A DNA stretch of 64,000 nt, from contig NC_011681.1 in NCBI RefSeq assembly GCF_000150955.2, positions 171,501 to 235,500 on the forward strand. The letters are read 5' to 3'. Both the position numbers and the translations under genes were made by a program. Below the pieces are notes generated by a model that was given only the letters and a program-made list of their open reading frames with translations, searched no databases and was not told where the DNA came from. How positions within the stretch are numbered: position 1 is the stretch's first letter; each line of letters begins with the position of its first letter. The stretch comes from Phaeodactylum tricornutum CCAP 1055/1. Lineage: Eukaryota; Bacillariophyta; Bacillariophyceae; Surirellales; Neidiaceae. Positions 27,674 to 37,433 of this stretch are shown one piece after another.

Positions 27674-29488
27674 ATGAGCGAACGACACAGACTAGACCAA
27701 AGGTGGTGTCGTCTTCTGTTCCTTTTCTGCGGAATTCTTCTCGGGACCGTCGAGCCGACTCTTGCCTTGGTCGGGATGGTTGTGCCGCGGACCCGCGTCA
27801 GCGGAACATCACTCCACGTCTCCAACAAAGGCAAACGCAAAGATTCCGCAACAAAAGCTGCTCGAAAGTATGCGGACGCCACCGTCAAGACCAACGGGGG
27901 CGGGAAAAGCTCGCGTCCCCGTTCCACGCAAATGCGCGACGCGCCCGCCAAGTCTCTACCGAGCGGACCCCGCGTCGTGTTGACCCGCTATGCGGCAAAT
28001 CGGAACGATCGGGTCAACAAGGAACGACTGGCGGAATCCATCGGATGCGAGCATTTCGGTAGTTGTTCCGGTTGCGTCCGGGATGATCAGGTCGGCAGCG
28101 TGGATGTCATCCAATCCGCCAAACTGTACTTTTCCTCGACGGCCGTCCGCAAAAAGCGCCACGACGTGTTGACGCAGGGTCTCGACTGGGCTGTGGAAGA
28201 TCAGGACGACGGCTTTTACCAAGTCGTGGTGCCTTCCGCAGTCCGCGGCTGGCGTACACAGGCCAAACTGGCCGTTGCACCCAAATCCTCTTCGTGGGCC
28301 AGAGACGGGTGTGAGTTTGGACTATACCAACGCGGGACGCACGACGTCCTCGCAATCCCGTCCTGTGAAGTACACCATCCCGCCATCAACCGAGCGCTTG
28401 ATGCCTTGCGACTTGCGACGGCCAAGACCGGGACGGCCGCCTTTGCCAAAGATACGCGGGATGGGGGACTGCGCTACGTGCAGTTGCAAGTGGAACGGCC
28501 AACCCAAAAGGTTTCGCTTACGCTCGTCTGGAACGCCGAACTTTTGAAAGAGACACAGCCCGCCCTTGCGCGTCTGGTCAAGGAATTGCAAACCCGCGAA
28601 CCAGATTTGTGGCACAGTATGTGGTGCCACTGCAACAACGGAATAGGCAACAACATTTTCGCTCGAAATCCACGGCGATGGCATCGTTTATCGGGGATGG
28701 AATACATGCGAGAACCCATTGCGGTCGGTAATCAGGGATGGTTGTACTTTTCACCGCTGACATTTCGACAGGGAAATCTGGACGGCTTTGATGTATTGGC
28801 TACTGATGTTGCACGTGCCGTTCCCGGAGGAAGTAAAGTGTGTGAGTTGTACGCTGGAGTCGGCCTCTTGGGTCTCACAACGCTGGCACATCTTGCCAAA
28901 GAGGGAACGCCGCTGGAATGGATTCGCTGCAGCGACGAGAATCCTTCCAATCCGCGTTGTTTTCAACGTTCCATCGAGTCGCTGCCGCTCGAGGTCACGG
29001 GTCTGGACCGTCGAACGAACCGCAAGTCCAAAGAAGATCAAGGTATGACTTTGGCAGAATTAGCCGACCTCATTGAAGCTGGTGAATCTTCCTCGCGCAG
29101 TGAGAACGATATGGAAAAGGCTTCGTACATGGTAGCGACTGCCGCGCAAGCGCTGCAACGAGGAGAAGCTCTGGGTGCCGACGTCATCATCGTTGACCCT
29201 CCCCGCAAAGGACTGGAAGATGAAGTTCTGGAGAGTTTGTGCCAACCATATAAGGCCGATCAACCGTACGTAGAATCCGTCAACTTGCTCACAATTGCGG
29301 ACGACAAAGTGAATTGGACCAACGATGTGGAAACCTTGATATACGTGAGTTGTGGTTTCGATGCGTTGGCCCGCGATTCGCAACGCTTGCTGTCATCAGC
29401 TGGCGGCTGGACTTTGCACAGTGCAACTGGCTATCTTCTTTTCCCAGGTAGCGATCACGTCGAAACCCTGTGTATATTCAAGCGATAG
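27674..29488 (+). CDS. TrmA/RlmD-like RNA (uracil-5-)-methyltransferase, organelle-type leader
   Basis: 604 residues from the ATG at 27674. It methylates C5 of a uridine in tRNA or rRNA using SAM. An Fe-S-type cysteine set 'CEHFGSCSGC' near residue 130 matches the C-x5-C-x2-C pattern of RlmD-type enzymes. The SAM site is 'VCELYAGVGLLGLTTLAH', followed by 'DVIIVDPPRKGLEDEVL'. The catalytic Cys lies in 'LIYVSCGFDALARD'. An acidic/Ser insertion precedes the 'DPPRKG' motif. The N-terminus is a hydrophobic stretch ('CRLLFLFCGILLGTVEPTLALVG') then a basic region, which suggests plastid import; the cleavage motif is not the classical ASAFAP. All catalytic landmarks are intact. Whether it acts on tRNA or rRNA is open. 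Confidence 0.88.
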   Translation: MSERHRLDQRWCRLLFLFCGILLGTVEPTLALVGMVVPRTRVSGTSLHVSNKGKRKDSATKAARKYADATVKTNGGGKSSRPRSTQMRDAPAKSLPSGPRVVLTRYAANRNDRVNKERLAESIGCEHFGSCSGCVRDDQVGSVDVIQSAKLYFSSTAVRKKRHDVLTQGLDWAVEDQDDGFYQVVVPSAVRGWRTQAKLAVAPKSSSWARDGCEFGLYQRGTHDVLAIPSCEVHHPAINRALDALRLATAKTGTAAFAKDTRDGGLRYVQLQVERPTQKVSLTLVWNAELLKETQPALARLVKELQTREPDLWHSMWCHCNNGIGNNIFARNPRRWHRLSGMEYMREPIAVGNQGWLYFSPLTFRQGNLDGFDVLATDVARAVPGGSKVCELYAGVGLLGLTTLAHLAKEGTPLEWIRCSDENPSNPRCFQRSIESLPLEVTGLDRRTNRKSKEDQGMTLAELADLIEAGESSSRSENDMEKASYMVATAAQALQRGEALGADVIIVDPPRKGLEDEVLESLCQPYKADQPYVESVNLLTIADDKVNWTNDVETLIYVSCGFDALARDSQRLLSSAGGWTLHSATGYLLFPGSDHVETLCIFKR

Positions 29489-30211
29489 TAACAATGCCAT
29501 GGCAAAACGAAAGTCAAAATTCTTTTATGGAGGCTTCCGTTGTGATTTACGACGCCTACGTTTCAAGCACAGAACGCGGAGTCTCGACTTCCCAAATTGC
29601 AGAATCGACGAGGAAACATGTGCGCTAGCGCGGAATATTCACTATCAGGAACAACAGTTTCCAATTAGCCCGGGACGCCAATTTCACAGTCGGGTATTTT
29701 TATCTTCAAATTGAGGATCAGAAAGAGCTTAAGTGTCAGCAGCTCCTTTGAAAACAAGGATTGACGGTGACAGCTTTCACAGTCAGCTAGCTCACAGTCA
29801 ATTCTGATGATTGCTAATTAAATATTATAAAAGGAGATTTTACTATGCCTTCTGAACAGGTTACAGAGATTTTCATCGGGAACTATCAGTAAAGATAGAC
29901 CAGAAGAGATGGTGAATGGTAGTGAATAATTTTCCTACAATGACAATACGTAAAGCAACTGTTGCGACTGTGATGCGTTCGACGAAAACATTTATTCGTG
30001 AGTGAGTGTGAGTCTGTTGTATCGTTTTTGAATTGTTTAGACCAATCAAAACACCTGATGCGGTTTATTTGCACGTTAGCAATGCCGACACAATTTCAAC
30101 ATCGGACCCGAGAAACTACCAACGTAACTACCATGATCTTGCACAGAACATCGTCTTTGCATCGTTTTGCCTTTTGGATTGTCAGTCATCCAATCACAAC
30201 GTCAGGCAAAG
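29489..30211. promoter_or_regulatory. Intergenic with paired TCACAGTCA elements
   Basis: About 720 bp. Two perfect TCACAGTCA words at 29777-29785 and 29792-29800 (15 bp apart, plus strand) precede the next plus-strand gene by about 420 bp. Open frames near 30000-30237 could be a short upstream exon but lack clear splice support. Confidence 0.5.
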
Positions 30212-32008
30212 ATGAAAAAATCCGTAGAAAATCGTAGGAAGATTCTTTTGACAAAGACTGGCATTGCAGTCGCTGGAGAACGTCTGATGGTGTCTCTGAG
30301 TAAGCTTTTGGTTGGCATCGAGCATCGAACAGTCGAGAAAATAAAAATAGAGCGAATTAATCGATGCTTTGCTCGGGGCAACCCCGAATCGGAATTCGAC
30401 CGTGAGGTCGGCGGCTCCCAAACCTTTCGGCACTTGGAAATTATCCGAGACGCTCTCAAACACGATCCCACCCTTCGTTCCTTCGTTGTCGATAACAATA
30501 TGTTGGCAGCGACGAATCTTCCGACTAGAACCGAGGATAGCATTTGGCTGAATCTCCCTACTTGGCAAGCTCAACTAGGAATCCAGGATATTCAATTTTC
30601 GTGCTGTACTGTTCAAACAATCGAACCTACTGTATTTCTGCAAGGCTTTCCGGAGTGGAGGATCCATCACGGAAGCGGTCCTCGCGGATTCGCGTTGGTG
30701 TCCAACATAACAAAAGGAGTGTCCGCTTTCTTTTCTGATCAGCCTCGTCACATTAATACGGAAGGATCGAGACAGGGAGAGGCCTGTCCCGATGCGATGA
30801 TTCTGCGAGTTTTTCGATGTGCGCCTCGACCTTCGTTACGGGCCCCGATTGAACATGTGCTCAATCAATCCCGTCCACCTAACGTCTTTGACCTGTGGAT
30901 TCGTCACCACGAAACGCCAACCGACCTGCCTGGACTAGGATGTTTCAAAATTGACGCAAATGCAAAAGCAACGCTTTTAGAACTATTGACGGATGTCGAC
31001 TTTGTCGAAGAGACCAATCGAGCAGAGATAGAAGTAGAGCCGCATCAGTGCATGCCATCACCCCTGGTTCCAAATGATGTTACGCCCGGCTCTCCTTTAA
31101 TTCGCACGGCCCCTCCAAATAAATTTTCGACATCACTGGTATTACAAACTGTTTCCAATCCTGGATCTTTGTTAGCGCCTTCCATGCCCTCGCCAGTATC
31201 TACTCAGCAAGCCATTGTCAATTTGTTGTCAAGCAGCGATAGCACGGAGTCTAACATTTCTCTTGAGGATGATCATAACGTCGGTCATCGCTGCAATGCT
31301 TTTGAAGTCATAATTTCCCCCGCAGTTAGCTTTGCGGAGATGGAAGCACTGGTTGCGAAAGATAGCGAAGAAAATAGTCAATTCGGTTCCATTTTTGTAA
31401 AGGGTGAATCCGAAACACTGGGGACAGCGCCCTGCAATCTTGCTGAGAAAACAAATTGCGATCGACACAAGTGGGCTTTTTGTTTTCCTGAAGAGCTTCA
31501 GTTTTCTGACGTACTTAGTCGAGATTGGCTGCCAAGTGATTTGTCTAACAAGGATTCTCCACACGACGAAAACCAACCTGAAGATTTACTGTTGGACTCT
31601 TTTTCAGGTCTCGCAACGTTTAACTCAATATTCGGAGACCCATGTACGGTAGAGGATGCAGAGGATCCTTACAGAGAGACCTTGAAGATTGATACAGCTC
31701 TCGCCACTCCAACAGGGCAGTCTCAATTTGACGATTATTCTCCGCTTCGGTCGTTACTTGCTGCACTTGCTTTTGAGGGCGTCTATTGCGACGAATGCAG
31801 CTCAGCTATCACGGATACACGTCCCATACAAATTTATGAGACTCGGAACCTACCGGGTCCGGCAGAGACGTCTAGGATGTTGACAATGCAGCGAGAGAGT
31901 TTTAGTATCAGCAACACAAAGGAACAAATAGGAGACGTATCATACACAGCAGACGGTAGAGAAAACGTAGAGCCCTGCATTGAGGAAAACATGCGGTGCC
32001 ATTGGTAA
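30212..32008 (+). CDS. Hypothetical protein
   Basis: 598 residues from the ATG at 30212 (the frame opens at a TTG at 30167). I do not recognise it. The first 260 residues look folded: a basic helix ('KKSVENRRKILLTKTG'), 'WLNLPTWQAQLGIQDIQFSCCTVQ', 'RIHHGSGPRGFALVSNITKGVSAFF' and 'NVFDLWIRHHETPTDLPGLGCF'. The remainder is acidic, Ser/Pro-rich and probably disordered, with scattered cysteines near the end ('EGVYCDECSSA'). This head-plus-disordered-tail layout is common in regulatory proteins, but no domain supports a function. It ends 95 bp from the convergent TrhO gene. Confidence 0.7.
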   Translation: MKKSVENRRKILLTKTGIAVAGERLMVSLSKLLVGIEHRTVEKIKIERINRCFARGNPESEFDREVGGSQTFRHLEIIRDALKHDPTLRSFVVDNNMLAATNLPTRTEDSIWLNLPTWQAQLGIQDIQFSCCTVQTIEPTVFLQGFPEWRIHHGSGPRGFALVSNITKGVSAFFSDQPRHINTEGSRQGEACPDAMILRVFRCAPRPSLRAPIEHVLNQSRPPNVFDLWIRHHETPTDLPGLGCFKIDANAKATLLELLTDVDFVEETNRAEIEVEPHQCMPSPLVPNDVTPGSPLIRTAPPNKFSTSLVLQTVSNPGSLLAPSMPSPVSTQQAIVNLLSSSDSTESNISLEDDHNVGHRCNAFEVIISPAVSFAEMEALVAKDSEENSQFGSIFVKGESETLGTAPCNLAEKTNCDRHKWAFCFPEELQFSDVLSRDWLPSDLSNKDSPHDENQPEDLLLDSFSGLATFNSIFGDPCTVEDAEDPYRETLKIDTALATPTGQSQFDDYSPLRSLLAALAFEGVYCDECSSAITDTRPIQIYETRNLPGPAETSRMLTMQRESFSISNTKEQIGDVSYTADGRENVEPCIEENMRCHW

Positions 32009-32102
32009 ATCTTAAAACACACACACGAGGTAACAACTATGATATGCGCCATACAAACGAGTTTTGTTGCTTCAAAATACCGTGCACCTTCTATGATGCA
32101 AA

Positions 32103-33785
32103 TTAAACACTTACAGCTTTCAAATCATACAAACGCTGGCCGTCTATGGCCACGATTCCCCATCGATATATCTGAAATTGACCAGGCTTTGCATTCTTTC
32201 GAATCTGCTTAGAATAACAAGCTATATCCCATCGCACCGCCACGCAATCTCGCTCATTGTCACCAGCAGCCCACGACTTTACTTCCCGCACCTCACCACG
32301 ACGAATCGATCCATCCTTATTTCTAGGGGAGCCTAGTCGAAGAGAGTTCCAATGCGGACCAGGCTCAACAAGAGTTCCCTCGACCACGGGAAGCAAGGGC
32401 TCGATGGCATCCAGCTGTAACTTTGTATATCCTTTTTTAGCATTTTGCGTTTTCCAAAATCCCCAACAGCATCCATCGCACAATGTCAAGGGATCCATAC
32501 AGGTTCGACACCTTCTTGGGGCATTCCTGTTGGCTATTGCGACACCTGCTTCCAAGCTCCTTAGCCGATCCTGGACCTTTTCAAACTGTCGGGACAGAGT
32601 CTTACGAACGTTTTTGTTTACACTAGCCGGAAGGTACATGCCACGCAGGTTTTCGAGTAGCTGTCCCTGCAACCGAAGCTCCGACTCGTCAAATGAATCC
32701 AAAAACGTGAAATAGCAGTTCTTCCAGGCAGCATGCCTACGACAGTGATACTCACGCAGATTTGGCTGACATTTCTCACAGACAAGAACCAAATCTCGAC
32801 AAACACTGCAAATGCGAGATCCTGAGATCTCATCGTAGTGGTTCTCGCACTCGACGCACTTTCCGACTTTTCTTTCAACTTGAGTGACTTCAGAACCACA
32901 GTCGGAAGGTTGAATTGCAATGCGTTGATCGAACACAAAGTTTCGGCCGTGGAAATATCCTCTGTCACCAAATTCTTCCAAGTAGCGATGAATTCCCCCT
33001 TGAAGTTGGGAGACATCCTTTACACCCCGCTTCTTGAGCATGACCGAAGCCTTTTCACATCGAATACCTCCAGTGCAGTACATCAGCACCTTTTTGTCCT
33101 TGAAGTTATCCGCCTGTTTGGCACAGAATGTTGCATCGAAGTGACTAAAGGTTACCATTTGTGGATTCAAGGCAGCCTTCTCTGTTCTGGGATTAATAAA
33201 GTGTCCAATATCGTGCTCAAATGTATTCCGTACATCAATCAACACCACATCATCGCTGCCGAAACCTTGGGATAGTGTCTCATGAAACTGCTGTGGCGTC
33301 AGATGCTTTCCGCCGTGGTCCACAATATCTTGCACAGAGACCGAGCCTCCAGTACTAATTATTTCCTTGACAATGCTGATTTTCAAGTCCGGGAATGGCT
33401 CCAATATACCTCTTCCAGTAGACGACTCTTTCCAATCGATACCTCGAAACAAGAATTCTGCTTCAAAAGAATTTGGAAGATGTTCATCATCGGGTATTCC
33501 AAAAGCTTCAATTATTTCAAAATTTTCCATGGTGCTTATGTACTCACGTACTCTTTCCGAAGAATTCGCCGATAGAGTGCCATTGACACCTTCGCTGGCG
33601 AGTAATATTCGACCTTTTAGATAAAGTTTGTTACATAATTCTTTTTGGTGCTGCGCAAGTTTTTTCTCGTAAAAGTCTAGATACTTGTTCAGGAGAGGAA
33701 ACAGCGAGGGGGGGAAATATTTGTAGAAAAGTACAACGGTAGAATTCTGCTTGTCAAGGAGTACGCTATCATGGTCAGTCGTCAT
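32103..33785 (-). CDS. TrhO-like tRNA uridine hydroxylase (rhodanese, TSTD2 type)
   Basis: 560 residues from the ATG at 33785. TrhO/YceA-family proteins hydroxylate U34 of certain tRNAs; the human relative is TSTD2. The N-terminal acylphosphatase-like region has 'LFYKYFPP...LYLKGRILLASEGVNGTLS'. The rhodanese domain carries the active Cys in 'MYCTGGIRCEKASVML', after 'VVLIDVRNTFEHDIGHF'. A zinc-type block follows ('CVECENHYDEISGSRICSVCRDLVLVCEKC' spread over several lines of structure, and 'CRTCMDPLTLCDGCC'). About 200 C-terminal residues beyond the bacterial domain are eukaryotic additions. No clear targeting peptide is seen from this start. It diverges from GRIM-19 across about 300 bp. Confidence 0.85.
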   Translation of the reverse strand: MTTDHDSVLLDKQNSTVVLFYKYFPPSLFPLLNKYLDFYEKKLAQHQKELCNKLYLKGRILLASEGVNGTLSANSSERVREYISTMENFEIIEAFGIPDDEHLPNSFEAEFLFRGIDWKESSTGRGILEPFPDLKISIVKEIISTGGSVSVQDIVDHGGKHLTPQQFHETLSQGFGSDDVVLIDVRNTFEHDIGHFINPRTEKAALNPQMVTFSHFDATFCAKQADNFKDKKVLMYCTGGIRCEKASVMLKKRGVKDVSQLQGGIHRYLEEFGDRGYFHGRNFVFDQRIAIQPSDCGSEVTQVERKVGKCVECENHYDEISGSRICSVCRDLVLVCEKCQPNLREYHCRRHAAWKNCYFTFLDSFDESELRLQGQLLENLRGMYLPASVNKNVRKTLSRQFEKVQDRLRSLEAGVAIANRNAPRRCRTCMDPLTLCDGCCWGFWKTQNAKKGYTKLQLDAIEPLLPVVEGTLVEPGPHWNSLRLGSPRNKDGSIRRGEVREVKSWAAGDNERDCVAVRWDIACYSKQIRKNAKPGQFQIYRWGIVAIDGQRLYDLKAVSV

Positions 33786-34087
33786 GGCGGCCGGAGAAGC
33801 ATTTTGTGGACGAAACGCCAATTCACACTCTGTCAAGGATTCTGGTTTCTGTTATTTCCAACTGTATCCGGATATCGGACAGCCACAACATGTTCACAGA
33901 CAAACTGACAAAAAAGACACCCGGACATCGCTGTCCACAGCGAAGGCGCTTTTACTGCACGCGACAACATCGAGAAGACGCGAGCGAACGATAGTTAGCG
34001 GAGGGCGTACATTTTCGACAAAGAACTGTCGCAAAGATCACTTCACAGTGAAGAGAGAGAGCTCCGTTATTGTTATTTTGATTAAGC
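33786..34087. promoter_or_regulatory. Divergent promoter region, TrhO / GRIM-19
   Basis: A 302-bp gap between divergent starts. A TCACAGTGA near 34043 resembles the recurrent 9-bp element. Confidence 0.45.
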
Positions 34088-34596
34088 ATGAGTTTTCGAC
34101 CGGACACCAGCGCTCCTCCCATCCAGGACATGCCGCCGCCCGGTGGGTTCCCGGCGGTAAGATCAAGCAACATATCGCTCTGGTTGTTTTCCTGTCTGAC
34201 TTTCAGCCCAAAATGTTCCGCGATTGCTGACTACTTCTCCTGTGTACTTTTCAGGTCGATCTTAAACGTACCGCTAGAGCACGTGGTCCATCTGGAGGAA
34301 CAATCTGGGCCGTAGCTTCGTTGAGTATTGCTTACGGCATGTATCGCTTAGGACAGCAAAACCGGGAACGCGCGACAGAAATGTTTGAAGAACGAAAGAG
34401 CCGATACGCAGTGGCTCCCATTCTACAAGCTGAAGAAGACAAATGGTATGCAGAGCGTGAAGCGGATATCACTGCCAAGGAGGCAGAAATTATGAAGAAC
34501 GTTAGCGGCTGGAAGGCAGGTGAAAGTGTCTACCACAGCACGAATCGCTGGGTGCCTCGTCCCGTAATGCCCTTGAACAAAAACCTGAAAAAGTAA
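34088..34596 (+). CDS. NDUFA13: Complex I subunit GRIM-19 / NDUFA13 (B16.6)
   Basis: Two exons (34088-34156 and 34255-34596) joined across a 98-bp intron (GTAAGA...TTTCAG), giving 136 residues. Exon 1 encodes 'MSFRPDTSAPPIQDMPPPGGFPA'; 'QDMPPPGG' is the family's hallmark. Exon 2 begins 'VDLKRTARARGPSGGTIWAV', then the single membrane helix ('IWAVASLSIAYGMYRLG'), the long matrix helix and the C-terminal 'MKNVSGWKAGESVYHSTNRWVPR', close to '[22 protein letters not shown]' of animals. It is an accessory subunit of mitochondrial NADH:ubiquinone oxidoreductase. The family has no cleaved presequence, which fits. Confidence 0.93.
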
Positions 34597-34779
34597 ACAT
34601 CTTTCTTTTGCAAGTAGTCTAAAAAGTGTTTTACAGTTAACCCATAATGAGAATGAGCGTTCTTCACGTCGCCTAACATAAGATTAGTTGACAAATACTG
34701 TAGGCAGTCCCTCCAGCGTTCCGACTCCCTGCAATTTATAAGATAACCCTCACCCCACCAATGCAAGGGCAGTACTTTG

Positions 34780-34923
34780 TCAAACGAGCCAGAAGATGTA
34801 GTAGCAATCCCAAACGAAACAAGCGGTAAGACTCACAGGCAGCACCCCAAAGTAAATGACTCTGTCTAATGTAAGCCGATACAAGATCGATGGAGCACGA
34901 CGATACTCATAGAGAAACTTCAT
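34780..34923 (-). CDS. Possible 47-residue single-helix membrane peptide
   Basis: A short open frame from the ATG at 34923: a basic N-terminus ('KFLYEYRRAPSILYRLTLDR') followed by one hydrophobic helix ('VIYFGVLPVSLTACFVWDCYYIFWLV'). This is the architecture of small organellar membrane proteins. It overlaps the first 34 bp of PUS7 on the other strand. A variant of the recurrent element (CACTCGCAGTCA) directly precedes its ATG. It is short enough to be chance; kept only as a candidate. Confidence 0.2.
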   Translation of the reverse strand: MKFLYEYRRAPSILYRLTLDRVIYFGVLPVSLTACFVWDCYYIFWLV

Positions 34924-37400
34924 TGACTGCGAGTGACGTTTTTCAACCGCCACTCCATTCTCTTCTTTTACGCCATTATTCGACAATTGGCATCGGCGAC
35001 GTCTTCCTGAAAGGACCCTCTCACGCTCTACCTAAATCTTACTTGCATAATTCTGTGATACTGCCAGATGCTTTCACTTCCTGGGAAATTGTCGGTGTCA
35101 TAAAGTCTTGTCCCGAAGATTTTGTGGTCCGTGAAATTGGCACAAAGGGAAGGACCATAGAGAACCTGACGGCTGATAAGGTTGAGAAAATTCGAATCGC
35201 CACAGTGTCAGATGGCGAGCAGCTTACCTACCCAGCAGTCAATTCTTCGGGACATGGGACAGTACTGGGACGTCCAGACAAGCCTCCCCCATCCTCAATG
35301 GAGACGACCCCACGCTCCTTTTCCAATCTGTCCACGACAAATGATGCTGTGAGAGGCGAGCCAGTTTCAGAGCAGAAAAAGAATAATCTTTCACCAGAAG
35401 AAGAAGCTCGCCGCCTTCTCGAAGAGGTACTCGATGTGAATCCCGAGGAGAATGTGAGGCAAGTCCACGAGACTATGACGGCAATATCGAGCTTACAGGT
35501 GGATGCATCTGCATGTATTGGCCGCATGGCAATGCTTTGCAACGATCCCAAGTCTTTTGAACTAGACAAGGCTCTTGAGACCGTAGGATGTCACAACTTG
35601 TCGTTGAGACTCCCATCTATAAAGAAACTTGATCCAGCAAAGCGCGGTGAAATGCATCGTGCACTTCGGACGGCTTTCGTGTTTCTGCGATCCGACTACG
35701 TCGGGGTGTCTTCTTCGTTACCCAGCGAATCAATATCTTTGACTGTTGACACGTATTTTTTTGGTGCAATACCATATCTTCTTCAGCCAGAAAGCGACCT
35801 CTTAGTTCTGTACAGTTTTTTCAGAAAAGGATGTGATCACTCGACGCTTGACATGTCCTGGCGTGGCAACAGTGGAAAGAAGAGAAAGGCTTCAAACGCT
35901 CGGATCAACGGATCCGTTCTTACAAGGGAAAATAGCGTCACGCTGCGTCTCCGTCCTGGTCTACAGAAGGAAGATCGAAGAAACCTTCACACTTTTGTCA
36001 GTGGTCAAACCAATAACCGTCTGGGATCTGATACTATCGCGTCCGTAGCACAAAATGATGCTTCAACAGGCCTCCCTGAAACATCAATGATTGCAGTGCA
36101 CTGGACACCGAATGCCATAAGAAAAGCTTCGAAGAAGCGACTACGCGACACCTTGAGCATAGTGCCGATCGAGTCTCATCCACATTCTCTTTTTGTTCTA
36201 AAAAAGAGTCAGAAAGAGCATTTAGTGGCGATAAGGATGCTCGTCAAAGCCATAGGGTGTCGTCAGAGCGATATCGGGCTGGGTGGAATAAAGGACATGC
36301 AAGCCGTGACTTACCAGTTTTGCACTGTAAGTTCGACACCAATACAAAATATCATTAGGGCATCGCAGGCGTTGAAGTCTAGCGGTATTTCGATCGGTAG
36401 GGTGCACAAAGTAAACTGGACTTTGAACAAAGGAGATTTGGAAGGGAACCGCTTTGAGATTGTAATTCGGAATGCTCGCAGAGTCAAGGTGACTCAGAAA
36501 GGCATCTGTGTTTGCGAGGAATTTGTAAATTGCGAATTACGTCATCTGCAACAGATGGCCGATCGCATTCGGGAGCACGGCTTCTTGAACTTTTACGGAG
36601 AGCAGCGAGTGGGAATCGCTGGAGAATCCGGTCTCGTCGGCACCCGGGCATTCGATATCGGAAGAGCTATGTTGCAAGGAAATTTTGATCAAGCTGTAGA
36701 TCTCATCTTGAGAGGTCGTTCGCTCGTACGGGGTATGCTTTCCGAAAGTTCCGAGGTGCAGCGTGTCCGGCAGGTATGGAAAGAAAGCAGCGGCGATCCA
36801 GACAAAGCCTGGAAGGTTTTACCTCGAAACGACATCATGCCGCGGGAAAGACTTTTGCTTCACGGTCTAAAGCGTTATGGAAAAGACAAGCCGTTAGAAG
36901 CGTTACGATGTGTACACCACAACGAGCGTATGTTTTGGATTAGCGCCTACCAATCCTACATCTGGAATTGTATGGCGACTGCCCGAATCAACCTCTACGG
37001 TTCCAAACCAGTAGAAGGCGACTTGTACTTAAAGAGATGCGATGTAGGGCAACCCCTCCTTTTCGACGGTAGAGAGAAAGGAGTCACTTTAATGGATGTT
37101 GTTCTTCCCCTACCAGGCTCAAATGTTGAGTACCCTAGCAACGAAGTGGGTAAATTATACCGAGACATCCTGAAGAAAGACGAGATAGCTTTCAATTTCA
37201 AAGATGAGGCTGAAGCAACTGCAAAAGGCGCGTACCGTTATCTAGTTACTTCAGCGGCGAACTTGAGTGTTCAACCCTTAACCTCTGCCAGTGAATTGGA
37301 ATCACTCGATTTTAAACTGACATTCGACCTGTCGAAGGGATCATATGCAACAATGCTGCTCCGAGAACTTATGATCACGACGTGCTCCCGCGAGTCTTAA
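34890..37400 (+). CDS. PUS7: tRNA pseudouridine synthase, TruD/PUS7 family
   Basis: 836 residues from the ATG at 34890, single exon. The enzyme isomerises uridine to pseudouridine (position 13 of tRNAs, plus other RNAs in yeast). The catalytic Asp lies in 'GLGGIKDMQAVTYQFC', equivalent to 'GTKDKRAVTxQ'. 'LNFYGEQRVG' and 'MFWISAYQSYIWN' are the two other TruD signatures. The first part has 'SWEIVGVIKSCPEDFVVREIG', the standard opening of TruD. Two eukaryote-type insertions are visible: a Glu-rich segment around residues 160-200 and a Lys-rich loop ('GKKRKASN') near residue 330. It ends 34 bp from the convergent SDR gene. Compartment unclear. Confidence 0.92.
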   Translation: MEHDDTHRETSLTASDVFQPPLHSLLLRHYSTIGIGDVFLKGPSHALPKSYLHNSVILPDAFTSWEIVGVIKSCPEDFVVREIGTKGRTIENLTADKVEKIRIATVSDGEQLTYPAVNSSGHGTVLGRPDKPPPSSMETTPRSFSNLSTTNDAVRGEPVSEQKKNNLSPEEEARRLLEEVLDVNPEENVRQVHETMTAISSLQVDASACIGRMAMLCNDPKSFELDKALETVGCHNLSLRLPSIKKLDPAKRGEMHRALRTAFVFLRSDYVGVSSSLPSESISLTVDTYFFGAIPYLLQPESDLLVLYSFFRKGCDHSTLDMSWRGNSGKKRKASNARINGSVLTRENSVTLRLRPGLQKEDRRNLHTFVSGQTNNRLGSDTIASVAQNDASTGLPETSMIAVHWTPNAIRKASKKRLRDTLSIVPIESHPHSLFVLKKSQKEHLVAIRMLVKAIGCRQSDIGLGGIKDMQAVTYQFCTVSSTPIQNIIRASQALKSSGISIGRVHKVNWTLNKGDLEGNRFEIVIRNARRVKVTQKGICVCEEFVNCELRHLQQMADRIREHGFLNFYGEQRVGIAGESGLVGTRAFDIGRAMLQGNFDQAVDLILRGRSLVRGMLSESSEVQRVRQVWKESSGDPDKAWKVLPRNDIMPRERLLLHGLKRYGKDKPLEALRCVHHNERMFWISAYQSYIWNCMATARINLYGSKPVEGDLYLKRCDVGQPLLFDGREKGVTLMDVVLPLPGSNVEYPSNEVGKLYRDILKKDEIAFNFKDEAEATAKGAYRYLVTSAANLSVQPLTSASELESLDFKLTFDLSKGSYATMLLRELMITTCSRES

Positions 37401-37433
37401 AGGTAACAGCAAAAGTGTAAATCTTTATTTTAA

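Noticed and set aside
30033-30215. A short coding-looking exon upstream of the hypothetical protein at 30212
   Set aside because: No GT-AG pair joins it in phase convincingly.
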